Positions 48,562-57,552 of a DNA stretch of 64,000 bases are shown one piece after another. Each line of letters opens with the position of its first letter. Position 1 is the first letter of the stretch. The position numbers and the translations under genes were made by a program. Source of the stretch: an uncultured Gammaproteobacteria bacterium (GTDB taxonomy: Bacteria > Pseudomonadota > Gammaproteobacteria > Steroidobacterales > Woeseiaceae); the NCBI GenBank assembly GCA_937899415.1, contig CALBPI010000062.1, positions 62,001-126,000 on the forward strand, written 5' to 3'. The notes beneath the pieces are model-generated. The model did no database searches. It was not told the origin of the DNA and saw nothing but the letters and a program-made list of their open reading frames with translations.

Positions 48562-48963
48562 ATGACTGCACTCGGTACCACAATGACCGCCAAGCCAAGG
48601 CCCTTATCGCCGCATCTATCGGTATACAAATTTCGAATTACCTCGACATTGTCGATTCTTCACCGAATGACCGGCGTCGTGATGAGCATCGGCGCTGTAG
48701 CTCTGGTGTGGTGGCTGTTCGCAGTCGCGAGTGGCCCCGAGGCTTACGCCACCTTCCTCTGGGTGGCCGGCTCGATCATCGGGAAAATCGCCATCGCGGG
48801 TTGGCTGTTCACCTTTTACTACCACCTGTGCAATGGCATTCGGCACTTGTTCTGGGACGCAGGTCGCGGCTTCGAGCTGACTCAAGCGCGTCGTTCTGGC
48901 TGGACGGTGGTCGGCGTCAGCAGTATTGCGACGGTGCCCTCCTGGCTGGTGGCATTCCTGTGA
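48562..48963 (+). CDS. sdhC: Succinate dehydrogenase cytochrome b556 subunit SdhC
   Basis: SdhC is a membrane anchor that binds heme b and ubiquinone. The 133-residue product contains the family start RPLSPHLSVYKFRITSTLSI and LHRMTGVV, and three membrane segments. The conserved heme-ligand His is in YYHLCNGIRHLFWD near residues 92-99. A second ATG at 48583, closer to the conserved RPLSPHL, is equally possible as start; neither has a good Shine-Dalgarno site. It is the first subunit gene of sdhCDAB, 50 nt after the assembly-factor gene. Confidence 0.95.
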   Translation: MTALGTTMTAKPRPLSPHLSVYKFRITSTLSILHRMTGVVMSIGAVALVWWLFAVASGPEAYATFLWVAGSIIGKIAIAGWLFTFYYHLCNGIRHLFWDAGRGFELTQARRSGWTVVGVSSIATVPSWLVAFL

Positions 48964-49018
48964 GCGCGACGACGTGTGTCCTGGCCACCTTGTGCCCGGA
49001 TCGAACGGGAGTCGCCCC

Positions 49019-49396
49019 ATGTCGATGAAATCGCCGCTCGGAAAAGTCCTTGGACTGGGTTCTGCCAAAGAGGGTACAGAACACTGGTGGACGCAACGTG
49101 TGACCGCCGTCGCGATGGTGCCGCTCATGCTTTGGTTCGTCATTTCAACACTGACGATGCCGAGCTATGACTTTGCGGCCGTCAGTGCCTGGATCGCCAC
49201 ACCCTTGAACGCCGTGTTGTTGTTGCTGACCAGTGGAACCCTGCTGTATCACTCTGCGCTGGGCACCCAGGTCGTCATCGAGGATTACGTAAAGGGCTTT
49301 GCGAAAGTCGTCACCCTGATTCTGGCCCGTTTCGCCTATTTCGCTCTGGGCGCGGCCGCGGCCTTCGCCATTTTGCGCGTCTCGCTGGGAAGCTGA
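49019..49396 (+). CDS. sdhD: Succinate dehydrogenase membrane anchor subunit SdhD
   Basis: SdhD is the second membrane anchor of complex II. Starting at ATG 49019, with GGGAG about 8 nt upstream, the 125-residue product begins MSMKSPLGKVLGLGSAKEG and has three membrane segments (about 30-48, 58-78 and 98-118). The heme-region histidine lies in LLYHSALGTQVVIEDYV near residue 76. The open frame upstream overlaps sdhC and is not used. sdhA starts 3 nt after its stop. Confidence 0.93.
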   Translation: MSMKSPLGKVLGLGSAKEGTEHWWTQRVTAVAMVPLMLWFVISTLTMPSYDFAAVSAWIATPLNAVLLLLTSGTLLYHSALGTQVVIEDYVKGFAKVVTLILARFAYFALGAAAAFAILRVSLGS

Positions 49397-49399
49397 TTG

Positions 49400-51187
49400 A
49401 TGAGTTCGGACTACGAATGTACTGACCACACCTACGACGTCGTTGTTATCGGCGCCGGTGGCGCCGGGCTGCGGGCCACGTTCGGCCTCGCCGAGGCCGG
49501 CTTCGCCACCGCCTGCGTCACCAAGGTGTTCCCGACCCGCAGCCACACTGTGGCAGCGCAGGGCGGCATTAGCGCCGCACTGGGCAACATGGGTGAGGAC
49601 GACTGGCGCTGGCACATGTACGACACCGTCAAGGGCGCCGACTGGCTCGGTGACCAGGACGCCATCGAATACATGTGCAAGGAAGCCCCGAAGGCGGTGG
49701 TTGAGCTTGAGCACTACGGTGTGCCGTTCTCACGCACTGAAGACGGCAAGATCTATCAGCGTCCGTTCGGCGGCATGACCACGCACTACGGAGAAGGCAC
49801 GGCCCAGCGCACCTGCGCCGCTGCGGACCGCACCGGGCACGCGATGCTGCACACGCTCTACCAACAGTCGCTCAAGCATGATGCAGAGTTCTTCATCGAG
49901 TACTTCGCGATCGATCTCATCATGGTCGATGGCGAGTGCCGTGGTGTCATCGCGCTCAACCTGGCCGATGGCCGTCTACACCGGTTCCGCGCTGCCAAGG
50001 TGATTCTGGCCACGGGGGGTTACGGTCGGGCCTGGTTCTCATGCACATCGGCGCACACCTGTACCGGCGACGGCGGCGGCATGGTCGCGCGTGCCGGCCT
50101 GCCACTGCAGGACATGGAATTTGTGCAGTTCCACCCGACGGGCATCTACGGTGCTGGCTGCCTCATCACCGAGGGCTCGCGCGGGGAGGGTGGCTACCTG
50201 ACGAATTCAGACGGCGAACGTTTCATGGAGCGCTACGCGCCCAACGCCAAGGACCTCGCCTCGCGTGATGTGGTGTCGCGCGCGATGACGGTCGAGATTC
50301 AGGAAGGCCGCGGCGTAGGACCTGAGAGCGATCATATTTTCCTGCATCTGGAGCACCTGGGCCCCGAGGTTATCGACGAGCGCTTGCCAGGCATCGCAGA
50401 GACCGCACGCATCTTCGCCGGTGTCGACGTCAACAAGGCGCCGATTCCCGTGTTGCCCACCGTTCACTACAACATGGGCGGTATTCCGACGGATTACCGC
50501 GGCCAGGTCCTGACGCTTCGTGATGGTGATCCGGACTCCGTCGTGCCGGGGCTCATGGCGATCGGTGAAGCGGGCTGTGTGTCTGTGCATGGCGCCAATC
50601 GCCTGGGCTCGAATTCGCTGCTCGACCTGGTGGTATTCGGTCGGGGTTCCGCCAAACACTGCGCCGAGAGCATGACGCCCGGGGCAGCGCAGCCCGAGCT
50701 GCCCGAGAATGCCGGTGAGGCCACCATTGAGCGTCTCGATCGCATGCGTCACGCCAATGGCTCGCGAAACACGGCCGAGATTCGGCTCGAGATGCAGAAG
50801 ACGATGCAACAGCACGCCGCTGTATTCCGCACGGAATCGCTGCTGCAGGACGGTGTCGAGAAATTGCAGGCGACAGCCGCCAGCATGGCCGACATCAAAC
50901 TCGCGGATCGCTCTCTGATCTGGAACACCGATCTGGTCGAGGCGCTTGAGTTGGAAAACCTTATGGCCAATGCGATGGGCACCATCGTCTCGGCCGAAAA
51001 CCGCCACGAGAGTCGTGGCGCACAGGCGCGTGAGGACTATCCGGATCGTGATGACGAAAACTGGATGAAGCACACGCTCATCTGGGTGAATGAAAAAGCT
51101 GAGACCTCCATCGACTATCGTCCTGTGCATTCGCATACACTGACGGACGAGGTTGAGGCCATCCCGCCCAAGGCGAGAACCTACTAG
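49400..51187 (+). CDS. sdhA: Succinate dehydrogenase flavoprotein subunit SdhA
   Basis: SdhA oxidises succinate to fumarate through covalently bound FAD. From ATG 49400 the 595-residue protein has the Rossmann motif [20 protein letters not shown]. The flavinylated His is in [17 protein letters not shown] near residue 46, and the active-site region [20 protein letters not shown] is near residue 257. SHT at the flavin site is canonical. The operon also encodes SdhE, the factor that attaches FAD. A TTG one codon upstream extends the open frame but is not favoured. Confidence 0.97.
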   Translation: MSSDYECTDHTYDVVVIGAGGAGLRATFGLAEAGFATACVTKVFPTRSHTVAAQGGISAALGNMGEDDWRWHMYDTVKGADWLGDQDAIEYMCKEAPKAVVELEHYGVPFSRTEDGKIYQRPFGGMTTHYGEGTAQRTCAAADRTGHAMLHTLYQQSLKHDAEFFIEYFAIDLIMVDGECRGVIALNLADGRLHRFRAAKVILATGGYGRAWFSCTSAHTCTGDGGGMVARAGLPLQDMEFVQFHPTGIYGAGCLITEGSRGEGGYLTNSDGERFMERYAPNAKDLASRDVVSRAMTVEIQEGRGVGPESDHIFLHLEHLGPEVIDERLPGIAETARIFAGVDVNKAPIPVLPTVHYNMGGIPTDYRGQVLTLRDGDPDSVVPGLMAIGEAGCVSVHGANRLGSNSLLDLVVFGRGSAKHCAESMTPGAAQPELPENAGEATIERLDRMRHANGSRNTAEIRLEMQKTMQQHAAVFRTESLLQDGVEKLQATAASMADIKLADRSLIWNTDLVEALELENLMANAMGTIVSAENRHESRGAQAREDYPDRDDENWMKHTLIWVNEKAETSIDYRPVHSHTLTDEVEAIPPKARTY

Positions 51188-51205
51188 GTTCCAGAGGAGT
51201 CCCCC

Positions 51206-51988
51206 GTGGCTGAATTCAGGCTGCCGAAAAATTCGCGACCGACAGAGGGCAAGCACTATCCGGCGCCGGAAGGTGCCACTAACGTGCGCCGCTTCGTGGT
51301 GTACCGGTATGACCCCGACGCCGAGCAGCCACCGCGCATGGACACTTATGACATCGACGCCGACAACTGCGGCCCGATGGTTCTCGACGCACTGATCAAG
51401 ATCAAGAATGAGATTGACCCGAGCCTGACTTTCCGCCGCTCGTGCCGTGAGGGCATCTGTGGCTCCTGCGCCATGAATATCGGCGGCGGCAATACGCTGG
51501 CCTGCATCAAGTCGGCCGAAGATATTGGTGACACGGTCGCGATCTACCCGTTACCGCACATGCCGGTCATCAAAGATCTCGTACCCGATCTCACCAACTT
51601 CTACGCGCAGTACGCCTCGATCAAACCCTGGCTGCAATCAAAGACGCCGCCGCCGCCGACCACAGAGCGACTGCAGACCAAGGAAGAACAGGAACGCATC
51701 GACGAGCCGTCGGCCTGCATCCTCTGCGCCTGTTGCTCGACGAGTTGTCCGAGCTATTGGTGGAACAGCGACCGCTATCTGGGCCCGGCAGCCCTGATGG
51801 CGGCCTATCGCTGGCTCGTCGACAGCCGCGACGATGCCACGGGCGAGCGACTCGATGAGCTCGAAGATCCGTTCAAGCTCTACCGCTGCCACACGATCAT
51901 GAACTGCACGCAGACCTGCCCGAAGGGGCTGAATCCGGCGAAGGCCATTGCCGAGACCAAGAAGCTCATGGCCAAGCGCCGTCACTAG
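51206..51988 (+). CDS. sdhB: Succinate dehydrogenase iron-sulfur subunit SdhB
   Basis: SdhB passes electrons from FAD to ubiquinone via three clusters. The GTG start has AGAGGAG 8 nt upstream. The 260-residue protein contains the [2Fe-2S] site [20 protein letters not shown] plus AC, the [4Fe-4S] site [12 protein letters not shown], and the third cluster ligands [20 protein letters not shown]. The N-terminal extension [20 protein letters not shown] is longer than in E. coli SdhB and resembles that of alphaproteobacterial enzymes. sdhE follows after 7 nt. Confidence 0.97.
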   Translation: MAEFRLPKNSRPTEGKHYPAPEGATNVRRFVVYRYDPDAEQPPRMDTYDIDADNCGPMVLDALIKIKNEIDPSLTFRRSCREGICGSCAMNIGGGNTLACIKSAEDIGDTVAIYPLPHMPVIKDLVPDLTNFYAQYASIKPWLQSKTPPPPTTERLQTKEEQERIDEPSACILCACCSTSCPSYWWNSDRYLGPAALMAAYRWLVDSRDDATGERLDELEDPFKLYRCHTIMNCTQTCPKGLNPAKAIAETKKLMAKRRH

Positions 51989-51995
51989 GACGCCT

Positions 51996-52286
51996 GTGAC
52001 GGATGCATCGACAGCGGGCGCCGACGCCAGCGCCCACCTGCGTGCCCTGGCCTGGCGCTGCCGTCGCGGTATGCGCGAGCTCGACCAGCTCCTGGTGGGC
52101 TTCCTTAAGGACCACTATCCGGGCGCAGATGCGGGGCTTCAGCACCAGTTTGAGCGGCTGCTGGAGCTGCAGGACCCCGTTATCTTTGGCTATCTGGTCC
52201 GCGGTGAGCAGCCCGAAGATGCCGGGATTCGCGAAATCGTCCGCGCCGTGCTCGGCGCTGCTGAAACCGTCACGGTTCGAACCTGA
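51996..52286 (+). CDS. sdhE: FAD assembly factor SdhE
   Basis: SdhE promotes covalent flavinylation of SdhA. The GTG at 51996, with AGGA just after the sdhB stop, gives 96 residues with the signature WRCRRGMRELDQLLVGF near residues 17-33, containing the essential RGxxE, followed by FERLLELQDPVIFGYLVRG. The upstream open frame from 51948 overlaps sdhB and is not conserved. Having sdhE directly after sdhB, and an SdhAF4 gene before sdhC, places two assembly factors in one operon. Confidence 0.93.
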   Translation: MTDASTAGADASAHLRALAWRCRRGMRELDQLLVGFLKDHYPGADAGLQHQFERLLELQDPVIFGYLVRGEQPEDAGIREIVRAVLGAAETVTVRT

Positions 52287-52800
52287 GTGGCGGGTCGGTT
52301 TCGTCACGCTCTGCCTGAGTGTGTCGGGTGTTTTGACCACAATACTCGTGCCCTGGCCGTCACGTGCCGGGCCCCTGGCGCTGACCGTGGCCACGGCCGC
52401 GCTCGAGTTCTTTCGTGTCTGGCGCCTGCCGCCTCCGCCCGACGCCCTGAGGCTCAGGTCGGACGGCAGCTTCTGGGTGCGGCGGGCCGGCATCGAGCGG
52501 CCCGCGCGGCTGCACGCGTCCAGCCTGTTTGGCCGCGATTGGGCGCTGTTGGCCTGGCGCGAGCAAGGATTTCCGGGTCGTTTGTGCCAGGTGGCCTGCG
52601 TGCGCAGCGACAACGCGGCGGTCTGGTCCAGGGCCCTTCTGATCTGGCGCTGGGCGCCCCGGCGGGACCGGCGTCACATTCGTGTAGACTTGGCGGGATT
52701 TTTGCAGAACTTTCCCCGAATCCGCAGGTCTATGGTGGTGACCGCGGGCGGGCCGGTGACGAGTAAAGGGGCACGCCCGCATGGGCTCGACATCCGATGA
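52219..52800 (+). CDS. ygfX: YgfX-like membrane protein
   Basis: A small membrane protein of the YgfX type, the usual partner of SdhE. From the conserved EWRVGFVTLCLSVSGVLTTI and its PWP turn, through the second membrane segment ending LEFFRVWR, it follows the E. coli pattern of two adjacent helices and a C-terminal soluble part. The start is uncertain. ATG 52219 overlaps sdhE by 68 nt; CTG 52258 or 52261 would fit the family length better, and GTG 52321 would cut into the first helix. The frame runs on to 52800, overlapping rpoE by 20 nt and covering its candidate sigma-E promoter, so the last 40 residues may be unimportant. Confidence 0.6.
   Translation: MPGFAKSSAPCSALLKPSRFEPEWRVGFVTLCLSVSGVLTTILVPWPSRAGPLALTVATAALEFFRVWRLPPPPDALRLRSDGSFWVRRAGIERPARLHASSLFGRDWALLAWREQGFPGRLCQVACVRSDNAAVWSRALLIWRWAPRRDRRHIRVDLAGFLQNFPRIRRSMVVTAGGPVTSKGARPHGLDIR
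52707..52733 (+). promoter_or_regulatory. Candidate autoregulatory sigma-E promoter of rpoE
   Basis: GAACTT (52707-52712), a 16-nt spacer and TCTAT (52729-52733, within GGTCTAT) match the RpoE consensus well, including all six -35 bases. The predicted start near 52738 leaves a leader of about 43 nt before rpoE. Positive autoregulation of rpoE by sigma-E is established in E. coli. The site lies inside the 3' part of the ygfX-like frame. Confidence 0.7.
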
Positions 52801-53365
52801 CGCGCTGCTAGTTAAGCGCGTCCAGAAAGGGGACAAGAGTGCTTTCGACCTGTTGGTTCTCAAGTACCAGCACAAGATCGTCAATCTGGTGTCCCGTTAT
52901 GTGCGCGATGCCGACGAAGCGCTGGACGTCGCCCAGGAGGCCTTTATCAAGGCCTACCGGGCATTGCCACGCTTTCGAGGCGACAGCGCCTTTTACACCT
53001 GGCTTTACCGTATCGCCGTGAACACCGCCAAGAACCATCTTGTGGCCGCCAAACGCCGGCCCATGGACTACGACCTGGACCTGCAGGACCCGGACCAGTA
53101 CGAGATGCACGCGCGGCTCAAGACGACGGATACGCCGGAGGCGGTCGCGCTCAAGGACGAGACACAGCAACAGATCAATCGCTCCATCAACGAGCTGCCG
53201 TCCGATCTGCGCACAGCGATCATTCTGCGCGAGATCGATGGCATGAGTTACGAGGAGATCGCACAGACGATGGAGTGCCCCGTGGGCACCGTGCGATCGC
53301 GAATTTTCAGGGCGCGCGAAGCCATATCCAAAGGCATCGCATCGCTGGCCGACAAGAACAATTAG
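52781..53365 (+). CDS. rpoE: RNA polymerase sigma factor RpoE (sigma-E/AlgU)
   Basis: Sigma-E directs transcription of envelope-stress genes when RseA is degraded. The 194-residue ECF sigma factor has region 2 (about 20-90; FDLLVLKYQHKIVNLVSRYV, DVAQEAFIKAYRALPRFRGD) and region 4 (about 130-185; LPSDLRTAIILREIDGMSYE, then EIAQTMECPVGTVRSRIFRA). ATG 52781 has AAAGGGG 9 nt upstream. It is preceded by a promoter of its own type and followed by rseA, rseB and rseC. RseP, which completes RseA proteolysis, is encoded at 18530. Confidence 0.97.
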   Translation: MGSTSDDALLVKRVQKGDKSAFDLLVLKYQHKIVNLVSRYVRDADEALDVAQEAFIKAYRALPRFRGDSAFYTWLYRIAVNTAKNHLVAAKRRPMDYDLDLQDPDQYEMHARLKTTDTPEAVALKDETQQQINRSINELPSDLRTAIILREIDGMSYEEIAQTMECPVGTVRSRIFRAREAISKGIASLADKNN

Positions 53366-53394
53366 AGCCACGGGGGCTGGCAGGAACACAGGTC

Positions 53395-54030
53395 ATGACT
53401 GAGGAAATCCAGGAACAAATTTCGGCGTTCATCGATGGTGAATTGCCTGAAGCGGAGGCCGAACTGCTGGTACGGCGTCTGGCGACGGACGCGACCTTGC
53501 GCGCCGAAGCCGAACGTCAGATGCGGTTGAGCCAGGTGATTCGTGGCGAGGCCAGCGTGGCTGACGCCGGTTTCTCCGCGCGCGTGCTCGCGGCTATCCA
53601 CGACGAGCCGACGCTCGACGAGGCGGCCGAGGTGACCACAGCCCCGGTGCAGCGTGGGGGCTGGATACGTTTGGCGGCTGGCGGCGGTATTGTTGCCGGT
53701 GTCGCGGCGGTTGCCCTGCTGGCGCTGCCCGACGCGGTGCAGTCGCCGACCATCGAGGCGCAGACGGCCGATACCGTGACAGAACCCACGGCGGGCCTGC
53801 CCGATACGGCCGAGTCCTTCGAGTACACCGTGCCCGAGCAAATCAACGACTCGGGTCTCGTCAGCGCTAACCCCGAGCTTGCTGCCTACTACTTAAGCCA
53901 CAGCGTCAACTCGCCCTCGATCGCCCCGGGCAGCGGCCGCGTGCGCATCCTGTCGACGGAGAGCGGTGCTGAGGCAACCGAGGTAGCCGTGGACGATGCT
54001 GCCGATGCCGCGCAGGAGGCATCACGCTAA
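53395..54030 (+). CDS. rseA: Anti-sigma-E factor RseA
   Basis: RseA is the membrane-anchored inhibitor of sigma-E. From ATG 53395 the 211-residue product has the N-terminal anti-sigma domain (MTEEIQEQISAFIDGELPEA through about residue 75), a basic tryptophan-containing linker, one membrane helix (about 92-111; LAAGGGIVAGVAAVALLAL), and a periplasmic region that binds RseB. DegS and RseP cut it in the periplasm and membrane in E. coli. It shares one base with the rseB start, so the two are coupled. Confidence 0.93.
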   Translation: MTEEIQEQISAFIDGELPEAEAELLVRRLATDATLRAEAERQMRLSQVIRGEASVADAGFSARVLAAIHDEPTLDEAAEVTTAPVQRGGWIRLAAGGGIVAGVAAVALLALPDAVQSPTIEAQTADTVTEPTAGLPDTAESFEYTVPEQINDSGLVSANPELAAYYLSHSVNSPSIAPGSGRVRILSTESGAEATEVAVDDAADAAQEASR

Positions 54031-55067
54031 TGCGGGCGCGGGCCTTGCCGTCGCGCCACGTGATGGGGCTCCTGTTGTCTGCCGTGTCCGGCATGGCGCT
54101 GGCTCAGCAGACCCCGGACGCGTTGCTCGAGCGCATCAGTTCTGCGGTTAGCGACATCACCTACAGCGGCACCATGATCCGTTCGGTAGACAACAACATC
54201 AGCACGCTGCGTGTGATGCACAGCAACCGGGACGGTGTCATTCGCGAGAAGCTCGTCGCCCAGGACGGCGAAGGCCGGGAAGTGATCCGCAATGGCGATC
54301 AGCTGATCTGCCTGTTTCCCGAACAACGGATCAAGCTCATCGAGTCGGACAACAGACCTGCCAGCTCGCTGGTCAGGTTGCCACTGGCCGCCAGCGATCT
54401 GCAGCGCTACTACGTGCTCGAGGACCACGGTCCTGCGCGCGTCGCGGGCCGCAAGGTGCAGCGCTATTTCATCAAGCCGCGAGATGGCCTACGTTATGGC
54501 CACCGGCTTTGGATCGATAGCGAGACCATGTTGCCGCTGCGTATGCAGATGATCGGGCGCAGTAACGTGGTCGAGGAAATCCGGTTTACGAACATCGATA
54601 TCGGGATCGACATTCCCGATACCGAATTTGAAAGTGATATCGACAGCACGGACTTCAAAGTGATTCGTGCGAGTACGGGCCCAATCCTGCAGGCCACGAG
54701 CACAAGCGTTGCTGCAGACACGGTGGCGCGTTCCGAAGGCTGGCCGGCCGAGGCGTCGCCGGGCTTCCGGTTCCGGGCGACGATGACGCAGACTGTTAGC
54801 GTCAACGGACAGGTCGCGCAGCGCGTCGTCTTCTCTGATGGGCTGGCCACCGTGTCGGTCTTCATTGCGGCACGCCGTGCCGATGCCAAGGCGAGCAAGC
54901 CGCAGTCCCAGATGGCCCGAATTGGCGCCGTGCACAGCTACCAGCGCGACATGGGTGACAAGACGGTCACGCTGATGGGTGAAGTGCCCGAAGCCACGTT
55001 GCGCCAGGTTGCCGATCTCGCCGAGAAGCAACTCATGGGCGTCTCAGCGCCCGTCGCCGAGGACTGA
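54030..55067 (+). CDS. rseB: Sigma-E regulatory protein RseB (MucB)
   Basis: RseB is a periplasmic protein that binds RseA and shields it from DegS until LPS or other signals displace it. The 345-residue precursor has a signal peptide cut after ALA near residue 25. A large LolA-like beta domain follows (about 30-220; DALLERISSAVSDITYSGTM, then ERIKLIESDN), and a smaller C-terminal domain with GFRFRATMTQTVSVNGQVAQ. It is translationally coupled to rseA; rseC begins 2 nt after its stop. Confidence 0.94.
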   Translation: MRARALPSRHVMGLLLSAVSGMALAQQTPDALLERISSAVSDITYSGTMIRSVDNNISTLRVMHSNRDGVIREKLVAQDGEGREVIRNGDQLICLFPEQRIKLIESDNRPASSLVRLPLAASDLQRYYVLEDHGPARVAGRKVQRYFIKPRDGLRYGHRLWIDSETMLPLRMQMIGRSNVVEEIRFTNIDIGIDIPDTEFESDIDSTDFKVIRASTGPILQATSTSVAADTVARSEGWPAEASPGFRFRATMTQTVSVNGQVAQRVVFSDGLATVSVFIAARRADAKASKPQSQMARIGAVHSYQRDMGDKTVTLMGEVPEATLRQVADLAEKQLMGVSAPVAED

Positions 55068-55069
55068 TT

Positions 55070-55453
55070 TTGATCAAGGCCCGCGTGACGGGGTATCGCG
55101 ATGACCAGCTCATCGCGACCGTGCCGCGCCGGGTGGCCTGCCGTCGCTGTCTCGACGGCAAAGGCTGTGGCATGGGGCTCATCGGCAGCCGTCCTTCCGA
55201 CAGAGTCACTGTCGCGCTGCCGGCGCCGCGCACGCGTCCCGAACCCGGCAGTGACATCACGTTATTCGGTGCGCCCGGTGTTGTCGGGGCGGCGATGCTC
55301 GGCTACGGGTTGCCGCTCGCGGGTGTCCTTGCGGGCGCCGCTCTCGGGCCCGCCGCCGCGTTGGCAGGCTTGCTCGGGGGTGTTGCCGTGTCGCGCGCGG
55401 TGCTCCAGGGCCGCGTCGGCTGGCGTATCGTCGACGAGTGTGGTGCGCGTTGA
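55070..55453 (+). CDS. rseC: RseC/MucC family membrane protein
   Basis: RseC is a small inner-membrane protein encoded in sigma-E operons, with proposed links to reducing SoxR and to redox-related functions. The 127-residue product starts from TTG with GAGGAC 8 nt upstream. It carries the cysteine-rich N-terminal cluster CRRCLDGKGCG (about residues 25-35) and two membrane segments (about 68-87 and 90-110). It overlaps the glutaredoxin-like gene. In Pseudomonas mucD would follow; here no protease gene is present. Confidence 0.88.
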   Translation: MIKARVTGYRDDQLIATVPRRVACRRCLDGKGCGMGLIGSRPSDRVTVALPAPRTRPEPGSDITLFGAPGVVGAAMLGYGLPLAGVLAGAALGPAAALAGLLGGVAVSRAVLQGRVGWRIVDECGAR

Positions 55454-55689
55454 GGGCACTGACGCTGTATTCGCGCCAGGGCTGCCACCTCTGCGAAGAC
55501 TTTCTTGAGGCACTGTCGCCGTTGATTCGCGGTCGCGCGCGCGTCGACGTGACCGATATCGATACCGACCCAGGGCTCGTAGCCGCTTATGGTGTCCGTG
55601 TGCCCGTACTCTGTGACGGCGAAACGCTTATCTGTGAAGCCTTTGTCGATGACCGTGCCGTGCGGGAACACCTGGATGCGACCGACTAG
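55438..55689 (+). CDS. Glutaredoxin-like (DUF836) thiol protein
   Basis: A small thioredoxin-fold protein of up to 83 residues with the motif LTLYSRQGCHLCEDF (Cys pair in GCHLC), a central VDVTDIDTDPGLVAAYGVRV, the cis-proline in VPVLCDGE, and a helical end. Such CxxC proteins may reduce disulfides or handle other thiol substrates. The start is ambiguous: GTG 55438 (used here, overlapping rseC by 16 nt) or TTG 55450 just before the conserved region. Its position between rseC, a redox-linked protein, and lepA suggests co-regulation. Confidence 0.82.
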   Translation: MWCALRALTLYSRQGCHLCEDFLEALSPLIRGRARVDVTDIDTDPGLVAAYGVRVPVLCDGETLICEAFVDDRAVREHLDATD

Positions 55690-55713
55690 GCGGTTCTTGG
55701 CGACTGCACCGTC

Positions 55714-55719
55714 TATAAT
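55714..55719 (+). promoter_or_regulatory. Perfect -10 box upstream of lepA
   Basis: TATAAT lies 20 nt before the lepA start codon at 55740, and a start near 55726 would give a leader of about 14 nt. No good -35 is visible 15-18 nt upstream. It separates the lepA-lepB-rnc-era operon from the rpoE operon. Confidence 0.5.
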
Positions 55720-55739
55720 GGCCGTTTGCCGCGCCGGCA

Positions 55740-57542
55740 ATGAATCCCCCCATGCAGAACATCCGCAACTTCTCGATCATCGCGCACATCGATCATGGCA
55801 AGTCGACCCTTGCCGATCGGTTCATTCAGCTATGTGGGGGCTTAAGCGAACGCGAGATGGCCGAGCAGGTTCTCGACTCGATGGACATCGAGCGTGAACG
55901 TGGCATCACGATAAAGGCGCAGAGTGTGACGCTGCATTACGACGCTGACGATGGTGAGCGTTACCAGCTCAATCTGATCGACACGCCTGGGCACGTCGAC
56001 TTCTCCTACGAGGTGTCGCGCTCGCTGTCGGCGTGCGAGGGGGCGCTGCTCGTTGTCGATGCCGCGCAGGGTGTTGAGGCGCAGAGTGTGGCCAATTGCT
56101 ACACCGCCATCGACCAGGGCCTCGAAGTGCTGCCCGTGCTCAACAAGCTCGATTTGCCCGCGGCCGACCCGGATCGCGTCTGCCAGGAGATCGAAGAGAT
56201 CATCGGAATCGATGCGACGGACGCCTCTCGGGTGAGCGCCAAGACCGGCGAGGGCGTGAAGGACTTGCTCGAGCGTATCGTGCGCGACATCCCGCCGCCC
56301 AAGGGCGGTGCCGATGAGCCGTTGCAAGCGCTCATCATCGACAGTTGGTTCGATAACTACGTCGGCGTGGTGTCGCTCGTGCGTATCGTCAACGGTACGC
56401 TGCGCAAGGGCGAGAAGGTGCGGATCATGTCGACGGCGTCCGCGCACATCGTGGACCGTTTGGGTTGCTTCACACCGAAGATGCTCGACCAGGACGCCCT
56501 GCACACGGGCGAAGTTGGTTTCGTGATCACAGGCATCAAGGAGATCGAGGGCGCGCCGGTAGGTGACACGATCACCCACGAGCAGCGTCAGGCACCCGAG
56601 CCGCTGGCAGGCTTCAAACAGCTGCAGCCAAAAGTATTTGCGGGCATGTTCCCGATCAGCTCCGACGACTACGAGTCGTTCCGCGAGGCGCTTCAGAAGC
56701 TGCGCCTCAACGACGCCGCACTCCATTTCGAGCCCGAGACGTCGGCGGCGCTGGGTTTTGGTTTCCGTTGCGGCTTCCTGGGGATGCTGCACATGGAAAT
56801 CGTGCAGGAACGGCTGGAGCGCGAGTACGAGCTGGAACTCATCACCACGGCACCGACCGTGATTTACGAGATCCTGACGACGCGCGGCGAAACCGAGTAC
56901 GTCGACAATCCGGCCAACCTGCCGGCCGTGAATCTTATCGATGAGTTTCGCGAGCCCATCATCAGCGCGTCGATTCTCGTGCCCGAGGCGCACGTGGGCG
57001 CGGTCATCAAGCTGTGTATCGAGAAGCGCGGCGTGCAGACCCGCATGCAGTACCTGGGTGGCCAGGTGTCCATCGAATACGACCTGCCGCTGGCCGAAGT
57101 GGTGCTCGACTTTTTTGACCGGCTCAAGTCGGTGAGCCGCGGATTTGCCTCGTTCGACTACCACTTCGCGCGTTACGAGGCCGCAAAGCTCGTTCGGCTC
57201 GACTTGCTGATCAACGGTGATCGCGTCGACGCGCTGTCGGTCATCGTGCACCGCGACCGCGCTCAGGCGCGTGGCCGTGAACTCGCAGACCGCATGCGTG
57301 AGCTCATTCCACGGCAGATGTTCGATGTGGCCATTCAGGCCGCCATCGGCAACCAGATTATTTCGCGCACGACTGTCAAGGCGCTGCGCAAGAACGTCAC
57401 CGCAAAGTGCTATGGCGGTGACGTGTCCCGAAAACGCAAACTGCTCGAGAAGCAGAAGGCCGGGAAGCGGCGAATGAAGCAGGTGGGTTCCGTCGAAATT
57501 CCGCAGGAAGCCTTCCTCGCCGTGCTCAAGGTCGACAGCTGA
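55740..57542 (+). CDS. lepA: Elongation factor 4 (LepA)
   Basis: LepA is a ribosome-associated GTPase linked to ribosome biogenesis and back-translocation. The 600-residue protein has the G1 motif [14 protein letters not shown], the switch II motif [15 protein letters not shown] and the G4 NKLD. It also has the EF-G-like domains and the LepA-specific C-terminal domain ([20 protein letters not shown] near residue 560). A second ATG at 55752 is close to the conserved [14 protein letters not shown] and could be the real start. lepB follows after 10 nt. Confidence 0.97.
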   Translation: MNPPMQNIRNFSIIAHIDHGKSTLADRFIQLCGGLSEREMAEQVLDSMDIERERGITIKAQSVTLHYDADDGERYQLNLIDTPGHVDFSYEVSRSLSACEGALLVVDAAQGVEAQSVANCYTAIDQGLEVLPVLNKLDLPAADPDRVCQEIEEIIGIDATDASRVSAKTGEGVKDLLERIVRDIPPPKGGADEPLQALIIDSWFDNYVGVVSLVRIVNGTLRKGEKVRIMSTASAHIVDRLGCFTPKMLDQDALHTGEVGFVITGIKEIEGAPVGDTITHEQRQAPEPLAGFKQLQPKVFAGMFPISSDDYESFREALQKLRLNDAALHFEPETSAALGFGFRCGFLGMLHMEIVQERLEREYELELITTAPTVIYEILTTRGETEYVDNPANLPAVNLIDEFREPIISASILVPEAHVGAVIKLCIEKRGVQTRMQYLGGQVSIEYDLPLAEVVLDFFDRLKSVSRGFASFDYHFARYEAAKLVRLDLLINGDRVDALSVIVHRDRAQARGRELADRMRELIPRQMFDVAIQAAIGNQIISRTTVKALRKNVTAKCYGGDVSRKRKLLEKQKAGKRRMKQVGSVEIPQEAFLAVLKVDS

Positions 57543-57552
57543 GGATTACGCC

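Noticed and set aside
55842-57251. 469-codon minus-strand frame across lepA
   Set aside because: Antisense shadow of lepA; histidine/valine/arginine-rich composition typical of reverse frames and no domain signature.
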